A stretch of 64,000 nucleotides of DNA, taken from Actinomycetospora succinea (GTDB taxonomy: Bacteria > Actinomycetota > Actinomycetes > Mycobacteriales > Pseudonocardiaceae). The stretch covers positions 868,001 to 932,000 of the forward strand of contig NZ_SNYO01000002.1 in the NCBI RefSeq assembly GCF_004363095.1, written 5' to 3'. The translations under genes were made by a program, and so were the position numbers. The notes below the pieces were generated by a model. That model had not been told where the DNA came from and ran no database searches. It worked only from the letters and a program-made list of their open reading frames with translations. Below, in pieces: positions 25,104 to 34,216 of this stretch (the first letter of the stretch is position 1; the number at the start of each line of letters is the position of its first letter).

Positions 25104-27440
25104 ATGACATCCACCCGTCCCGCACCGGCACCGCTCACCGGCGAGGAGCCGGAACGGGAGGCGCTGCGCGCGGTCGAGGACCGGGTGCTCTGGCTCGCCA
25201 CCGCGATCGTCGACCACGCCAACCGCGTCCGGCCCAACCCGAGCGGGCTCAAGGTCGGCGGCCACCAGGCGTCGTCGTCGTCGATCGTCTCGATCATGAC
25301 CGCGCTGTGGTTCCACACGCTGCGCCCCGAGGACCGGGTGTCGGTCAAGCCGCACGCCTCGCCGGTGCTGCACGCGATCAACCACCTGCTCGGCGAGCTC
25401 GACGCGTCGTACCTGACGACCTTGCGCGCCGCGGGCGGCCTGCAGTCCTACCCCTCGCGCTCGAAGGACCCCGACCCCGTCGACTACTCGACCGGCTCGG
25501 TCGGCATCGGCGCGACCGCCCCGATCTGGGGCACGATCGCGCGGCGCTACGCCGACGGCCTGGGTGGTGCCGCGGGTTCGGGGCGGCAGTTCTCGCTGGT
25601 CGGCGACGCGGAGCTCGACGAGGGCGCGGTCTGGGAGGCCGTGCTCGACCCGATGGTGCGCGAGCTCGGCGAGGTCTGCTGGATCGTCGACTTCAACCGC
25701 CAGAGCCTCGACCGCGTCGTCCCCGACATCTCCGCCACCCGCCTGCACGGGCTGTTCAGCGCCGCCGGGTGGCAGGTCATCACCGTCAAGTACGGGCGCC
25801 TGCTCGCCGAGCTCTACGCCCGCCCCGGCGGCGACGCGCTGCGCCGGCGCATCGACGAGATGACCAACCCCGAGTACCAGCGGCTGCTGCGCTGCACCCC
25901 CCTGCAGCTGCGCGAGCGCCTGCCCGGCGACGGGCCCGAGGGCGAGGCGGTCGCGGCGCTGCTCAAGGACGTCGACGACGGCGCGGTGCACGCCGCGATC
26001 CGCAACCTCGGCGGCCACGACCTCGGCGCGCTGGCCGACGCCTACGACGCCATCGACGACAGCCGCCCCACGGTGATCTTCGCCTACACCGTGAAGGGCT
26101 ACGGCCTCGCGACCCAGGGCCACCCGCAGAACCACTCCAGCCTGCTCACCGAGACCCAGATGCGCGCGCTCGCCACGGGCCTGGGCACCGACCTCGACGA
26201 CCCCTGGGCGCCGCTGCCCGCCGGCCCCGCGGCCGACCTGTGCCGGAGCGTCGCCCAGCGCCTGCACCGCGCCCCCGTCACGCCGACCGCGCCGCCGGCG
26301 GTCCCCGACGACCTCGAGCGCACCCCCACGGGCACCGGCCACACCCAGCAGGCGCTCGGGCGCGCGCTGCTCGACCTGACGCGCACGGCGCCGGAGGCCG
26401 CGCGCCGCGTCGTCACGGTCAGCCCGGACGTGACGTCGTCGACCAACCTCGGCGGCTGGCTGAACAAGGTCGGGTCGTGGTCGGCGCACGAGCGCCGCGA
26501 CTGGTTCGCCGACGACGCCGAGACGATCCTGCACTGGCACGAGCTGCCCAGCGGCCAGCACATCGAGCTCGGGATCGCCGAGACGAACCTCGTCGGGCTG
26601 CTCGGCGAGCTCGGCGCCACCTGGTCGCGCTGGGGCGAGCCGCTGCTGCCCATCGGGGTGCTCTACGACCCGTTCGTCTCGCGCGCGCTCGAGCCGTGGG
26701 CGTTCGGCATGTACGCGGGCGGCCAGTCGATCCTCGTCGGCACGCCGTCGGGGGTGTCGCTGGCGCCGGAGGGCGGCGCCCACCAGTCGATCACCACGCC
26801 CTCGATCGGCCTGGAGCAGCCCGGCTGCGTCGCGTTCGAGCCGGCGTTCGGCGTCGAGGTCGGCTGGTGCCTGCTCGACGGGCTCGGCCGGCTCGGCCGC
26901 CCCGGCGGCTCGTCGACCTACCTGCGCCTGTCGACCGTGCCCGTCGACCAGAGCCTCGCCGCCGTCCCGTCCGACCCCGCCGCCCGGGCCCAGCGGCGCC
27001 GCGAGGTCGTCGCCGGCGCCTACCTGCTGCGCCGCGCCCCGGGCACCCCGCAGGTGACGATCGCGGTGATGGGCCCGCTGGTCGGCCAGGCCCTCGCGGC
27101 CGCCGAGCGGCTCGGCGAGCAGGGCGTCGGCGCCGACGTCGTCGTGGTGACCAGCCCCGACCGGCTCTTCCGTGCGCTCCGGGCCCGCACCGCGGCGACC
27201 GGGGCCCACACCGAGGCGCCGACCTGGATCCTCGACGCCGCCTTCCCCGCCGACCGCGCGGCGAAGCTCGTGACCGTGCTCGACGGCCACCCGCACACGC
27301 TCGCGTTCCTGGCGTCGGTCCACGGGTCGCGCGCGGCGCACCTGGGCGTCACCGACTTCGGCCGGTCCTCCGACCTCGCCGACTCGTGGGCGCTGCACCA
27401 CCTCGACACCGACGCGATCGTGGCTGCCGCCCTCGCCTGA
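25104..27440 (+). CDS. AceE/MdeB-type thiamin-diphosphate 2-oxoacid dehydrogenase E1 component
   Basis: 778 residues; GGAGG is 6 nt before ATG 25104. It follows homodimeric pyruvate dehydrogenase E1: SSSSIVSIMTALWFHT, HASPVLHAINHLLG, the ThDP-Mg motif VGDAELDEGAVWEA with DFNRQSLD, IELGIAETNLVGLLGELG and PEGGAHQSITTPSIG. It is about 100 residues shorter than housekeeping AceE. In Pseudomonas an AceE-like protein, MdeB, acts on 2-oxobutyrate and is encoded near an Lrp-type regulator; the same pairing here suggests a specialised 2-oxoacid, though no methionine gamma-lyase is next to it. A housekeeping role is less likely without E2 and E3 genes nearby. Confidence 0.85.
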   Translation: MTSTRPAPAPLTGEEPEREALRAVEDRVLWLATAIVDHANRVRPNPSGLKVGGHQASSSSIVSIMTALWFHTLRPEDRVSVKPHASPVLHAINHLLGELDASYLTTLRAAGGLQSYPSRSKDPDPVDYSTGSVGIGATAPIWGTIARRYADGLGGAAGSGRQFSLVGDAELDEGAVWEAVLDPMVRELGEVCWIVDFNRQSLDRVVPDISATRLHGLFSAAGWQVITVKYGRLLAELYARPGGDALRRRIDEMTNPEYQRLLRCTPLQLRERLPGDGPEGEAVAALLKDVDDGAVHAAIRNLGGHDLGALADAYDAIDDSRPTVIFAYTVKGYGLATQGHPQNHSSLLTETQMRALATGLGTDLDDPWAPLPAGPAADLCRSVAQRLHRAPVTPTAPPAVPDDLERTPTGTGHTQQALGRALLDLTRTAPEAARRVVTVSPDVTSSTNLGGWLNKVGSWSAHERRDWFADDAETILHWHELPSGQHIELGIAETNLVGLLGELGATWSRWGEPLLPIGVLYDPFVSRALEPWAFGMYAGGQSILVGTPSGVSLAPEGGAHQSITTPSIGLEQPGCVAFEPAFGVEVGWCLLDGLGRLGRPGGSSTYLRLSTVPVDQSLAAVPSDPAARAQRRREVVAGAYLLRRAPGTPQVTIAVMGPLVGQALAAAERLGEQGVGADVVVVTSPDRLFRALRARTAATGAHTEAPTWILDAAFPADRAAKLVTVLDGHPHTLAFLASVHGSRAAHLGVTDFGRSSDLADSWALHHLDTDAIVAAALA

Positions 27441-27456
27441 GGGGTACCCCGCCGCG

Positions 27457-28896
27457 ATGCTCGACTGGCTCGCGGCGCCCGACGGCGCGACCGCCCGCTG
27501 GGTGGTCCAGCACCTCGTCGCGCTGGTGTACGTCATCGCGTTCACGGTCGCGCTCGCCCAGTTCCGCCCGCTGATCGGCGAGCGCGGCCTGACGCCGATC
27601 CCCCGCTTCCTCGCGCGCACCACGTTCCGGCGCCATCCCAGCCTGTTCCACCTGCGCTACTCCGACACGCTCTTCCGCGTCGTCGCCGGCACCGGGCTCG
27701 TCCTCGCGCTGGCCGCCCTCGCCGGCGCCACCGACGTCCTGCCGCTCGGCGCCGGCATCGCGCTGTGGGGCCTGCTCTGGGTGCTCTACCTGTCGATCGT
27801 CACCGTGGGCCAGGTCTGGTACGGGTTCGGCTGGGAGTCGCTGCTGCTCGAGGCCGGGTTCCTCGTGACGTTCCTCGGGCCCGCCGACGTCGCCCCGCCC
27901 GCGCCGATCCTCCTGCTGCTGGTCTGGCTGCTCTTCCGCGTCGAGTTCGGCGCCGGCCTGATCAAGATGCGCGGCGACCCCTGCTGGCGCGACCTCACCT
28001 GCCTCGAGTACCACCACGAGACCCAGCCGCTGCCCGGGCCGACGAGCCGCCTGTTCCACCACCTGCCGCGCCCGCTGCACCGCGTCGAGGTCCTCGCCAA
28101 CCACGTCACGCAGCTCGCCGTCCCGTTCCTGCTGTTCCTGCCCCAGCCGGTCGCGTCGATCGCCGCCGCGGTCGTCGTCGTCACCCAGGGCTGGCTGGTG
28201 AGCAGCGGCAACTTCGCCTGGCTGAACCTCCTGACGATCGCGCTGGCCTTCGCCGCCGTCAGCGACCGGTTCCTGGGCTGGCTGCCCGTGTCCCTGCCCG
28301 CGCCCGGAGCGATCCCGACCTGGTTCGCCGTCCTCGTCCTCGCCGTCACCGCCCTGATGATCGGGCTGTCGGTGTGGCCGGTCCTCAACATGGCCAGCGG
28401 CCGCCAGCTGATGAACGCCGGGATCACGCCCGTGCACCTGGGCAACAGCTACGGCGCGTTCGGGTCGGTGACCCGCGAGCGCGAGGAGGTCGTCCTCGAG
28501 GGCACCGACGACCCCGACGGCGCCGACACCGCCGTCTGGCGCGAGTACGACTTCCGCTCCAAGCCCGGCGACCCCTACCGCCGCCCGCCCCAGACCGCGC
28601 CGTACCACCGGAGGCTGGACTGGCTGATGTGGTTCGCGCCGATCGCGCCGCGGATGGCGCGCAGCTGGCTGCCGGCGCTGCTCGACCGCCTGCTCGAGGC
28701 CGACGCGCCGACCCTGCGCCTGCTGCGCCGCGACCCGTTCGACGGCGAGCGCCCGGCCTGGGTCCGCGCGCGGCTCTACCGCTACCGCTTCACCACCCGC
28801 GACGAGCGCCGCGCGACCGGCGCGTGGTGGCACCGCGAGCTGATCGGCGACTACCTGCCGGCGCGGACGCTGCCCCGGTCGTCGGCGGCCCCGTAG
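27457..28896 (+). CDS. lipase maturation factor family membrane protein
   Basis: 479 residues, starting 16 nt after the E1 gene. Several hydrophobic helices with family-type segments: RYSDTLFRVV, YGFGWESLLLEAGFL, FRVEFGAGLIKMRGDPCWRDLTCLEYHHETQ (the most conserved stretch of LMF proteins, shown here in pieces: FGAGLIKMRGDPCWR and CLEYHHETQPLPGP) and EYDFRSKPGDPYRRPP. In vertebrates LMF1 folds lipases in the ER; bacterial members have no proven role. Its last 46 nt overlap the oppositely oriented oxidoreductase gene. Confidence 0.87.
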   Translation: MLDWLAAPDGATARWVVQHLVALVYVIAFTVALAQFRPLIGERGLTPIPRFLARTTFRRHPSLFHLRYSDTLFRVVAGTGLVLALAALAGATDVLPLGAGIALWGLLWVLYLSIVTVGQVWYGFGWESLLLEAGFLVTFLGPADVAPPAPILLLLVWLLFRVEFGAGLIKMRGDPCWRDLTCLEYHHETQPLPGPTSRLFHHLPRPLHRVEVLANHVTQLAVPFLLFLPQPVASIAAAVVVVTQGWLVSSGNFAWLNLLTIALAFAAVSDRFLGWLPVSLPAPGAIPTWFAVLVLAVTALMIGLSVWPVLNMASGRQLMNAGITPVHLGNSYGAFGSVTREREEVVLEGTDDPDGADTAVWREYDFRSKPGDPYRRPPQTAPYHRRLDWLMWFAPIAPRMARSWLPALLDRLLEADAPTLRLLRRDPFDGERPAWVRARLYRYRFTTRDERRATGAWWHRELIGDYLPARTLPRSSAAP

Positions 28897-30509
28897 ACCA
28901 GACGCTGCGCCGCCCGGATCCCCGTGCGGTACGCCGGGCCGAGACGCCCACCGCGGGCGAGCGCCGCCCGCGCCGCGTTCGCCCCCGGCGCGCCGTGCAC
29001 CGCCCCGGCCGGGTGCGCGGTGGCGCCGGCGAGGAAGAGCCCGTCGACGGGGGTGTCGGGGCGCCCGAGCCCGGGCGTCGGGCGGAACACCAGCATCTGG
29101 TGCACCTGGGCCGTGCCGGCCATGAGCGCGCCGCGCACGAGCGACGGGTTGCGGGCCTCGAGGTCGCCGGGCCGCGAGACGACGCGCGCGACGACCCGCT
29201 CGGAGAACCCCGGCGCGTGCCGCTCGATCACCGCGGTCATGCGCCGCACCTGCTCGTCGAGCTCGGCCTCGGTGAGCGACCGGGCGTGCGGCAGGTGCGT
29301 GTACGCCCAGACCGACTCGGTGCCCGGCGGCGAGCGCAGGGGGTCGGACAGGGTCATCTGCCCGAGCAGCATGAACGGGTCGCGGGGCACGCGACCGGCG
29401 GCGAGGTCGGCCCCGAAGTCGATCAGGCCCGCGGTGTCGCCGCCGAGGTGCACCGTGCCGGCCTCGCGGGGCTCCGGCGCGGTCCACGGGATCGGCGAGG
29501 ACAGCGCCCAGTCGACCTTGAGGATCGCGTCGTCGAACTGGAAGCGCGCGAGGTCGTCGACCAGCCGCGCGGGCAGGTGCTCGTGCCCGACGAGGTCGGA
29601 GAACAGCACCGGCGCCGGCACGTCGGCGAGCACCGCCCGCCGCGCCCGCACCAGCCCGCCGGCCGCGTCGACCACCCCCACCGCGCGCCCGCCCTCGACG
29701 AGCACGCGGGCGACGGGGCGGTGGCAGTCGACGGCCCCGCCGCCGTCGGCGAGGCGCGCCACCAGCGCGTCGGTGATCGACCGCGCCCCGCCCGACGGCA
29801 CCGGGAACCCGACGTCCTGGGCGAGCATCGAGAGCAGCCAGCCGAACGCCGTGCTCGCGGTCTGGGTGACGGCGAGGTCGGTGTGCAGGGCGTTGCCGGC
29901 GACGAGCACGCGCGCGCCCTCGCCGCGGAACTCCTCCTCGCCGAACCGCGTCGCGGGCAGCAGCATCCGCCGCGCGAGCCGCAGCGTGTCCGGGCCGCCG
30001 AGGGTCCGGATCACCTTCGTCGCGTCGCGCACCGGCGGGAACGGCCCGAGGAACGCGGCCATCAGCGGGTCGCGCAGCCGCCGCCACTCCTCGGCGAGCC
30101 GGCGCCAGGCGTCGCCGTCACCCGGGGCGAAGCGGTCGAGCGAGGCGGCCGTGACGTCGATGTCGCGGGAGATCAGGACGCCGCGGTCGTCGGGCAGCAC
30201 GTGGGCGAGCGCGGCCGGGGCGTGGCGCCACGCGAGGCCGTACGCGTCGAGCCCGAGGCCCTGCAGCACCGGGGACACGAAGCCCATCGGGTGGAACGCG
30301 CTGCCGAGGTCGCTGCGGAAGCCCGGCGCGGTGATCTCCTCGGTGCGCACGGCCCCGCCCGGCGCGTCGGACGCCTCGAGCACACGGACCGACCAGCCGC
30401 GGTCGGCGAGCAGGTTCGCCGCCACGAGCCCGTTGTGCCCGGCGCCGACGACGACGGCGTCGACGGTCTCGGCGTCGGTGGTCAGGCGATCGGCTCCGGT
30501 CACACGCAC
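28851..30509 (-). CDS. phytoene-desaturase-like FAD-dependent oxidoreductase
   Basis: 552 residues. A dinucleotide-binding fold lies at the start: VVVGAGHNGLVAANLLADRG, then EASDAPGGAVRTEE. The C-terminus has DGLFLAGATAHPAGAVHGAPG, the FAD-binding end seen in NAD(P)/FAD oxidoreductases of the carotenoid desaturase/retinol saturase group. No carotenoid synthesis gene is near, so the substrate is open. The start is GTG 30509; GTG 30503 is as good, as neither has a clear ribosome site. The C-terminal 15 codons overlap the lipase maturation factor gene end to end. Confidence 0.87.
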   Translation of the reverse strand: MRVTGADRLTTDAETVDAVVVGAGHNGLVAANLLADRGWSVRVLEASDAPGGAVRTEEITAPGFRSDLGSAFHPMGFVSPVLQGLGLDAYGLAWRHAPAALAHVLPDDRGVLISRDIDVTAASLDRFAPGDGDAWRRLAEEWRRLRDPLMAAFLGPFPPVRDATKVIRTLGGPDTLRLARRMLLPATRFGEEEFRGEGARVLVAGNALHTDLAVTQTASTAFGWLLSMLAQDVGFPVPSGGARSITDALVARLADGGGAVDCHRPVARVLVEGGRAVGVVDAAGGLVRARRAVLADVPAPVLFSDLVGHEHLPARLVDDLARFQFDDAILKVDWALSSPIPWTAPEPREAGTVHLGGDTAGLIDFGADLAAGRVPRDPFMLLGQMTLSDPLRSPPGTESVWAYTHLPHARSLTEAELDEQVRRMTAVIERHAPGFSERVVARVVSRPGDLEARNPSLVRGALMAGTAQVHQMLVFRPTPGLGRPDTPVDGLFLAGATAHPAGAVHGAPGANAARAALARGGRLGPAYRTGIRAAQRLVYGAADDRGSVRAGR

Positions 30510-30534
30510 AGGGTGCCCGGTCAGCGCCGACCCC

Positions 30535-31212
30535 TCAGGGCGGGCCCAGCAGGTTCGTGCGGACGTCGACGAGGTGGGCGCGCATGTGCCCGCGGGCGGC
30601 GTCGGGGTCGCGCTCGAGCAGTGCGGCGACGATCTCGCCGTGGGAGCACTCGTAGCCGCGGCGGCGCTCCGGTGACGCCGAGCGGCGCTTGATGCTGCCC
30701 CACACCGGGAGGTCGCGCGCCGCGTTCATGGTGTCGAACAGCCGCAGGAGCAGCCCGTTGTGCGCCGCGGCGGCGATCGCCCGGTGCAGCGCGGAGTCCC
30801 AGGCCTCGAACTCCTCGTAGGTCGTCGTGGCGTTGCCGCGGCGCAGGCAGTGCTCCACGTGCTCGACGTCGCCCTGGGTGGCGTGGCGGGCGGCCAGCGC
30901 GGCGATCTCGGGCTCGAGCACGAGGCGTGTCGCCATGATCTCGGCCGGGCTCGTCTGCAGCGGGGTGCGCGCGACGTCGGGCAGGTGCGCCTCGCCCTCG
31001 AGCTCGGCGAGGAACGTGCCGCGCCCGACGTGCCGGGTGATCCGGCCCTCGCGCTCGAGCTCGGCGAGCGCGCCGCGGACCGCCGTGCGGGAGGCCTGCA
31101 GGGTGTCGCAGAGCGCGCGCTCGGTCGGGATCTTCGAGCCGGTGCCGAGCGTGCCGTCGGCGACGCCGTCGTCGAGCAGGCCGCGCAGCTGCCTCACCAC
31201 CGGCGTCTCCAT
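30535..31212 (-). CDS. GntR/FadR-family regulator with FCD domain
   Basis: 225 residues. Winged helix at the start (LGTGSKIPTERALCDTLQASRTAVRGALAELEREG) seen as SKIPTERALCDTL and TAVRGALAEL, then an FCD ligand domain with candidate metal ligands in WDSALHRAI, CSHGEIVAALLERD and GHMRAHL. Such proteins repress catabolic operons until the substrate binds. A TAGTAT box (31225-31220) ends 7-8 nt before the ATG, so the mRNA may be leaderless. Direct repeats ATTGGTC cover this box and occur again before the divergent FAH-type gene, so it probably controls both. Confidence 0.92.
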   Translation of the reverse strand: METPVVRQLRGLLDDGVADGTLGTGSKIPTERALCDTLQASRTAVRGALAELEREGRITRHVGRGTFLAELEGEAHLPDVARTPLQTSPAEIMATRLVLEPEIAALAARHATQGDVEHVEHCLRRGNATTTYEEFEAWDSALHRAIAAAAHNGLLLRLFDTMNAARDLPVWGSIKRRSASPERRRGYECSHGEIVAALLERDPDAARGHMRAHLVDVRTNLLGPP

Positions 31213-31214
31213 CC

Positions 31215-31232
31215 GACCAATACTAGACCAAT
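31215..31232 (-). promoter_or_regulatory. GntR operator candidate, ATTGGTC direct repeat (regulator side)
   Basis: GACCAAT at 31215-31221 and 31226-31232 on the plus strand, i.e. two ATTGGTC reading toward the regulator gene, 11 bp apart. They overlap the likely -10 box TAGTAT, a position that would block transcription (autorepression). Confidence 0.6.
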
Positions 31233-31302
31233 TCTTGCCTTGGCTCGGCGTTCACCCCGTTCTAGCGTCGAAGACGACCGAGGTGGTCCACCACACACCT
31301 TG

Positions 31303-31319
31303 ATTGGTCGGGATTGGTC
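31303..31319 (+). promoter_or_regulatory. GntR operator candidate, ATTGGTC direct repeat (operon side)
   Basis: ATTGGTC at 31303-31309 and 31313-31319, 10 bp apart, ending 2 nt before the ATG of the FAH-family gene. Mirror arrangement of the pair at 31215-31232. No ribosome site fits in this short space. Confidence 0.6.
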
Positions 31320-31321
31320 TC

Positions 31322-32194
31322 ATGAAGTTGGTGACGTTCGTCGACGACGGCCGCGAGGCGGTCGGTCGGCTCGACGGGGACGACACGACGGTGCGCGACC
31401 TGACGCCCGTCGTGGGCACGGTCCCGCTCCTCGCGGTCATCGAGGACTGGCACCGCGTCGGGCCCGCGATCGCCGCGGCCGGCGACCTGCCGGTCGTCGA
31501 CGCCCCGCGCCTGCGCGCCCCGATTCCCGCCCCGCGGCGCGACCTGTTCGCCGTCGGCAAGAACTACCGCGAGCACGTCGCCGAGTTCGGCCGCTCGGGC
31601 TACGACACCCCGGGCCGCTCGGAGGACCTGCCCGACAAGCCGATCGTCTTCTCCAAGGCGACCACGGCCGTGACCGGCCCGTTCGACGACGTCGAGGCGC
31701 ACCCGGCGGTCACCGCGGAGCTCGACTACGAGGCCGAGCTCGCCGTGATCATCGGCCCGGGCGGGCGCGGCATCTCCCGCGAGGACGCCTTCGACCACGT
31801 CTGGGGCTACACGATCGTCAACGACGTCACGGCCCGCGACGTGCAGCGCGACCACAAGCAGTGGCTGCTGGGCAAGTCGCTCGACACCCACGCCCCGATG
31901 GGGCCGTGGGCGGTCACCGCCGACGAGGTGCCCGACGTCCGCGCGCTCGAGGTCTCGTCGACCGTCAACGGCGAGCCCCGGCAGAAGGCGCCGGTCGCCG
32001 ACCTGATCTTCGACGTGCCCGAGCTCATCCGCGTGATCTCCGCGGGGATCACTTTGCTGCCCGGCGACGTCATCGCCACGGGCACGCCCGTCGGGGTCGG
32101 CATCGGCTTCGACCCGCCCCGCTTCCTGCGCCCCGGCGACGTCGTCGAGTGCGCGGTCACGGGGCTCGGCGCGCTCCGCAACACCATCCGATGA
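31322..32194 (+). CDS. fumarylacetoacetate hydrolase (FAH) family protein
   Basis: 290 residues. FAH fold signatures: VGKNYREHVAEFGR, DYEAELAVIIG with the acidic metal ligands, GYTIVNDVTARDVQ, GKSLDTHAPMGPW and GDVIATGTPVGVG. Members hydrolyse, decarboxylate or isomerise acyl-pyruvates and ring-cleavage products of aromatic acids. ATG 31322 follows the ATTGGTC repeat at once, so translation likely starts without a leader or with a very short one. First gene of a three-gene operon; the stop overlaps the next ATG (ATGA). Confidence 0.92.
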   Translation: MKLVTFVDDGREAVGRLDGDDTTVRDLTPVVGTVPLLAVIEDWHRVGPAIAAAGDLPVVDAPRLRAPIPAPRRDLFAVGKNYREHVAEFGRSGYDTPGRSEDLPDKPIVFSKATTAVTGPFDDVEAHPAVTAELDYEAELAVIIGPGGRGISREDAFDHVWGYTIVNDVTARDVQRDHKQWLLGKSLDTHAPMGPWAVTADEVPDVRALEVSSTVNGEPRQKAPVADLIFDVPELIRVISAGITLLPGDVIATGTPVGVGIGFDPPRFLRPGDVVECAVTGLGALRNTIR

Positions 32195-32970
32195 AAGGTG
32201 ATCCCTTGCAGGTCAACGGCAAGGAACTGGCCGTCGAGGTCGACGGCGAGGGACCGGCGGTCCTGCTCGTGCACGGGCTCGGCGGGACGTCGAACTTCTT
32301 CCAGCCCCAGGTCGCGGCGCTCGCCGAGCGCTTCCGCGTGGTCCGGCCCGACATGGAGGGCTCCGGGCGCTCGGCCGTCGCCGGCACGTTGTCGATCGAG
32401 GGCTTCGCCAACGACCTCGCCGCCCTGATCGAGGGTCTCGACGCCGGCCCGGTCCGGGTCGTCGGGCACTCGATGGCGACGATCACCGCGCGCAGCCTGG
32501 CGGCGCGCCGTCCGGAGCTCGTCAGCCACCTCGCGCTCCTCGGCGCCGTGCCCGCACCGCTGCCCGAGGCCGGGCAGCAGGGCCAGCACGACCGCGCGGC
32601 GAAGGTCCGCGCCGAGGGCATGGCCGGCGTCGCCGACGCGGTGATGACCAACGCGACCGCCGAGGCCACCCGCCGCGACCACCCGGCGACCGCGGCCTGC
32701 GTCCGCGAGCTCGTCCTGCGCCAGGACCCCGAGGGCTACGCCCGGTCCTGCGAGGCCCTCGCCGGGGCCTCCGACCCGGGGCCGATCGACCCGGCCCTCC
32801 CGCTGCTGCTGCTCACCGGCGCCGACGACGGCGTCGGCGCCCCGGCCGTCACCCACGCGCTCGCCGACGCGCACGGCTCGGCCGTCGTGGAGGTCTTCGA
32901 CGACTGCGGCCACTGGACCGCGCTCGAGAAGCCCCACGAGGTCACCGACCACCTCCTGAAGTTCTTCTGA
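32191..32970 (+). CDS. alpha/beta-fold hydrolase
   Basis: 259 residues. Oxyanion-loop LLVHGLGGTSNFF, nucleophile elbow VVGHSMATI, acid in LLTGADDG and histidine in DDCGHWTAL, so the catalytic triad is complete. It resembles C-C bond hydrolases and lactonases of aromatic catabolism (3-oxoadipate enol-lactonase type), which fits the FAH-family neighbour. ATG 32191 overlaps the previous stop; TTG 32206, with AAAGGTG upstream, is an alternative start five codons in. Confidence 0.9.
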   Translation: MKGDPLQVNGKELAVEVDGEGPAVLLVHGLGGTSNFFQPQVAALAERFRVVRPDMEGSGRSAVAGTLSIEGFANDLAALIEGLDAGPVRVVGHSMATITARSLAARRPELVSHLALLGAVPAPLPEAGQQGQHDRAAKVRAEGMAGVADAVMTNATAEATRRDHPATAACVRELVLRQDPEGYARSCEALAGASDPGPIDPALPLLLLTGADDGVGAPAVTHALADAHGSAVVEVFDDCGHWTALEKPHEVTDHLLKFF

Positions 32971-32992
32971 CCCTCGACGACGAGGAGCCGTC

Positions 32993-34216
32993 ATGGCCAA
33001 GACCCTGTTCCGGAACGTCTCGATCCTCGACTCCACGGGCGCCGACCCGTACCCGGGCGACGTGCTCGTCGAGGACGACCGGATCGCCGCCGTCGGCACC
33101 GTCGAGGAGGCCCGCACGCTGAACGCGCGGGTCGTCGAGGGGCGCGGCCGCACGCTGATGTCGGGTCTCTGCGACGCGCACACCCACTTCAGCTGGAACA
33201 ACTCCGCCGACCTCGACGGCCTCGGCACCATGCCCGTCGAGGAGCACCTGCTCTTCTCGATGGAGTCGGCGAAGACCTACATCGACTCCGGCTACACGAT
33301 GTGCCTCGGCGCCGCGTCGGCGAAGGAGCGCCTCGACGTGGTGTGCCGCGACGCGATCAACGCCGGGCGCATCCCCGGCCCGCGCTACCTCGCCAACGGC
33401 CCCGAGATCGCGGTGACGGGCGGCGCACTGATCAAGTCGATCACGAAGTTCGCCGACGGGCCGGAGGGCATGCGCCTCGCGGTGCGCCAGCTGATCGACC
33501 TGGGCGTCGACCAGATCAAGCTGTCGATGACCGGCGAGGAGATCACCGGCACCCAGCGCGCGGAGGACACGTACTTCTCCGACGAGGAGGTCGCGGCCGC
33601 GGTCACCGAGGCCCACCGCCGCGGCAAGCGCGTCTGCGCCCACGCCCGCTCCGCCGAGAGCGTCAAGATGTGCGTGCGGAACAAGGTCGACATCGTCTAC
33701 CACGCCTCGTTCACCGACGCCGAGGGCATGGACATGCTCGAGACCAACAAGGACTGGGTGTTCGTCGCGCCCGGCATCAACTGGCTCGTCGCGACCCTGT
33801 ACGAGGCCGAGGCCTTCGGGTTCCCGCAGGAGGCCGCCGAGGCCGTCGGCTACAAGAAGGAACTGGAGATGGCCACCGACGGCCTGCGCGAGATGCACCG
33901 GCGCGGCATCAAGCTCCTGCCCGGCGGCGACTACGGCTTCGCCTGGACCCCGCACGGCACCTACGCCCGCGACCTCGAGCACTTCGTGGAGCGGCTGGGG
34001 TTCACGCCGATGGAGGCGATCATCTCGGCGACCGCCTGGGGCGGCGAGATCATGCTGCGCCCCGACGAGCTGGGGAAGGTCCAGCCCGGCTACCTCGCCG
34101 ACCTGATCCTCGTCGACGGCGACCCGCTCGCCGACATCACCGTGCTCCAGGACCACGGCAAGCTCAACGCGATCATGAAGGACGGCCGGTTCCACAAGGA
34201 GGACACGGCGGTCTGA
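32993..34216 (+). CDS. amidohydrolase family (imidazolonepropionase/prolidase-like) protein
   Basis: 407 residues with GAGGAG before ATG 32993. Metal site: HxH in CDAHTHFSW, lysine in DQIKLSMTGEE, histidines in VCAHARS and VYHASFTD, aspartate in PGGDYGFAW. The C-terminal GYLADLILVDGDPLADI closes the composite beta-sandwich. Such enzymes hydrolyse C-N bonds in cyclic or acyl amides. Third gene of the GntR-controlled operon, so the pathway probably handles an N-acyl or ring amide compound. Its stop codon is inside the palindrome that serves the toxin-antitoxin pair. Confidence 0.9.
   Translation: MAKTLFRNVSILDSTGADPYPGDVLVEDDRIAAVGTVEEARTLNARVVEGRGRTLMSGLCDAHTHFSWNNSADLDGLGTMPVEEHLLFSMESAKTYIDSGYTMCLGAASAKERLDVVCRDAINAGRIPGPRYLANGPEIAVTGGALIKSITKFADGPEGMRLAVRQLIDLGVDQIKLSMTGEEITGTQRAEDTYFSDEEVAAAVTEAHRRGKRVCAHARSAESVKMCVRNKVDIVYHASFTDAEGMDMLETNKDWVFVAPGINWLVATLYEAEAFGFPQEAAEAVGYKKELEMATDGLREMHRRGIKLLPGGDYGFAWTPHGTYARDLEHFVERLGFTPMEAIISATAWGGEIMLRPDELGKVQPGYLADLILVDGDPLADITVLQDHGKLNAIMKDGRFHKEDTAV

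Noticed and set aside
24387-27623. Long open frame on the minus strand opposite the AceE-type gene
   Set aside because: It is a shadow of GC-rich codon bias: composition is Arg/Val/Asp/Gly-rich with no domain, and the plus strand codes a complete, recognisable enzyme.
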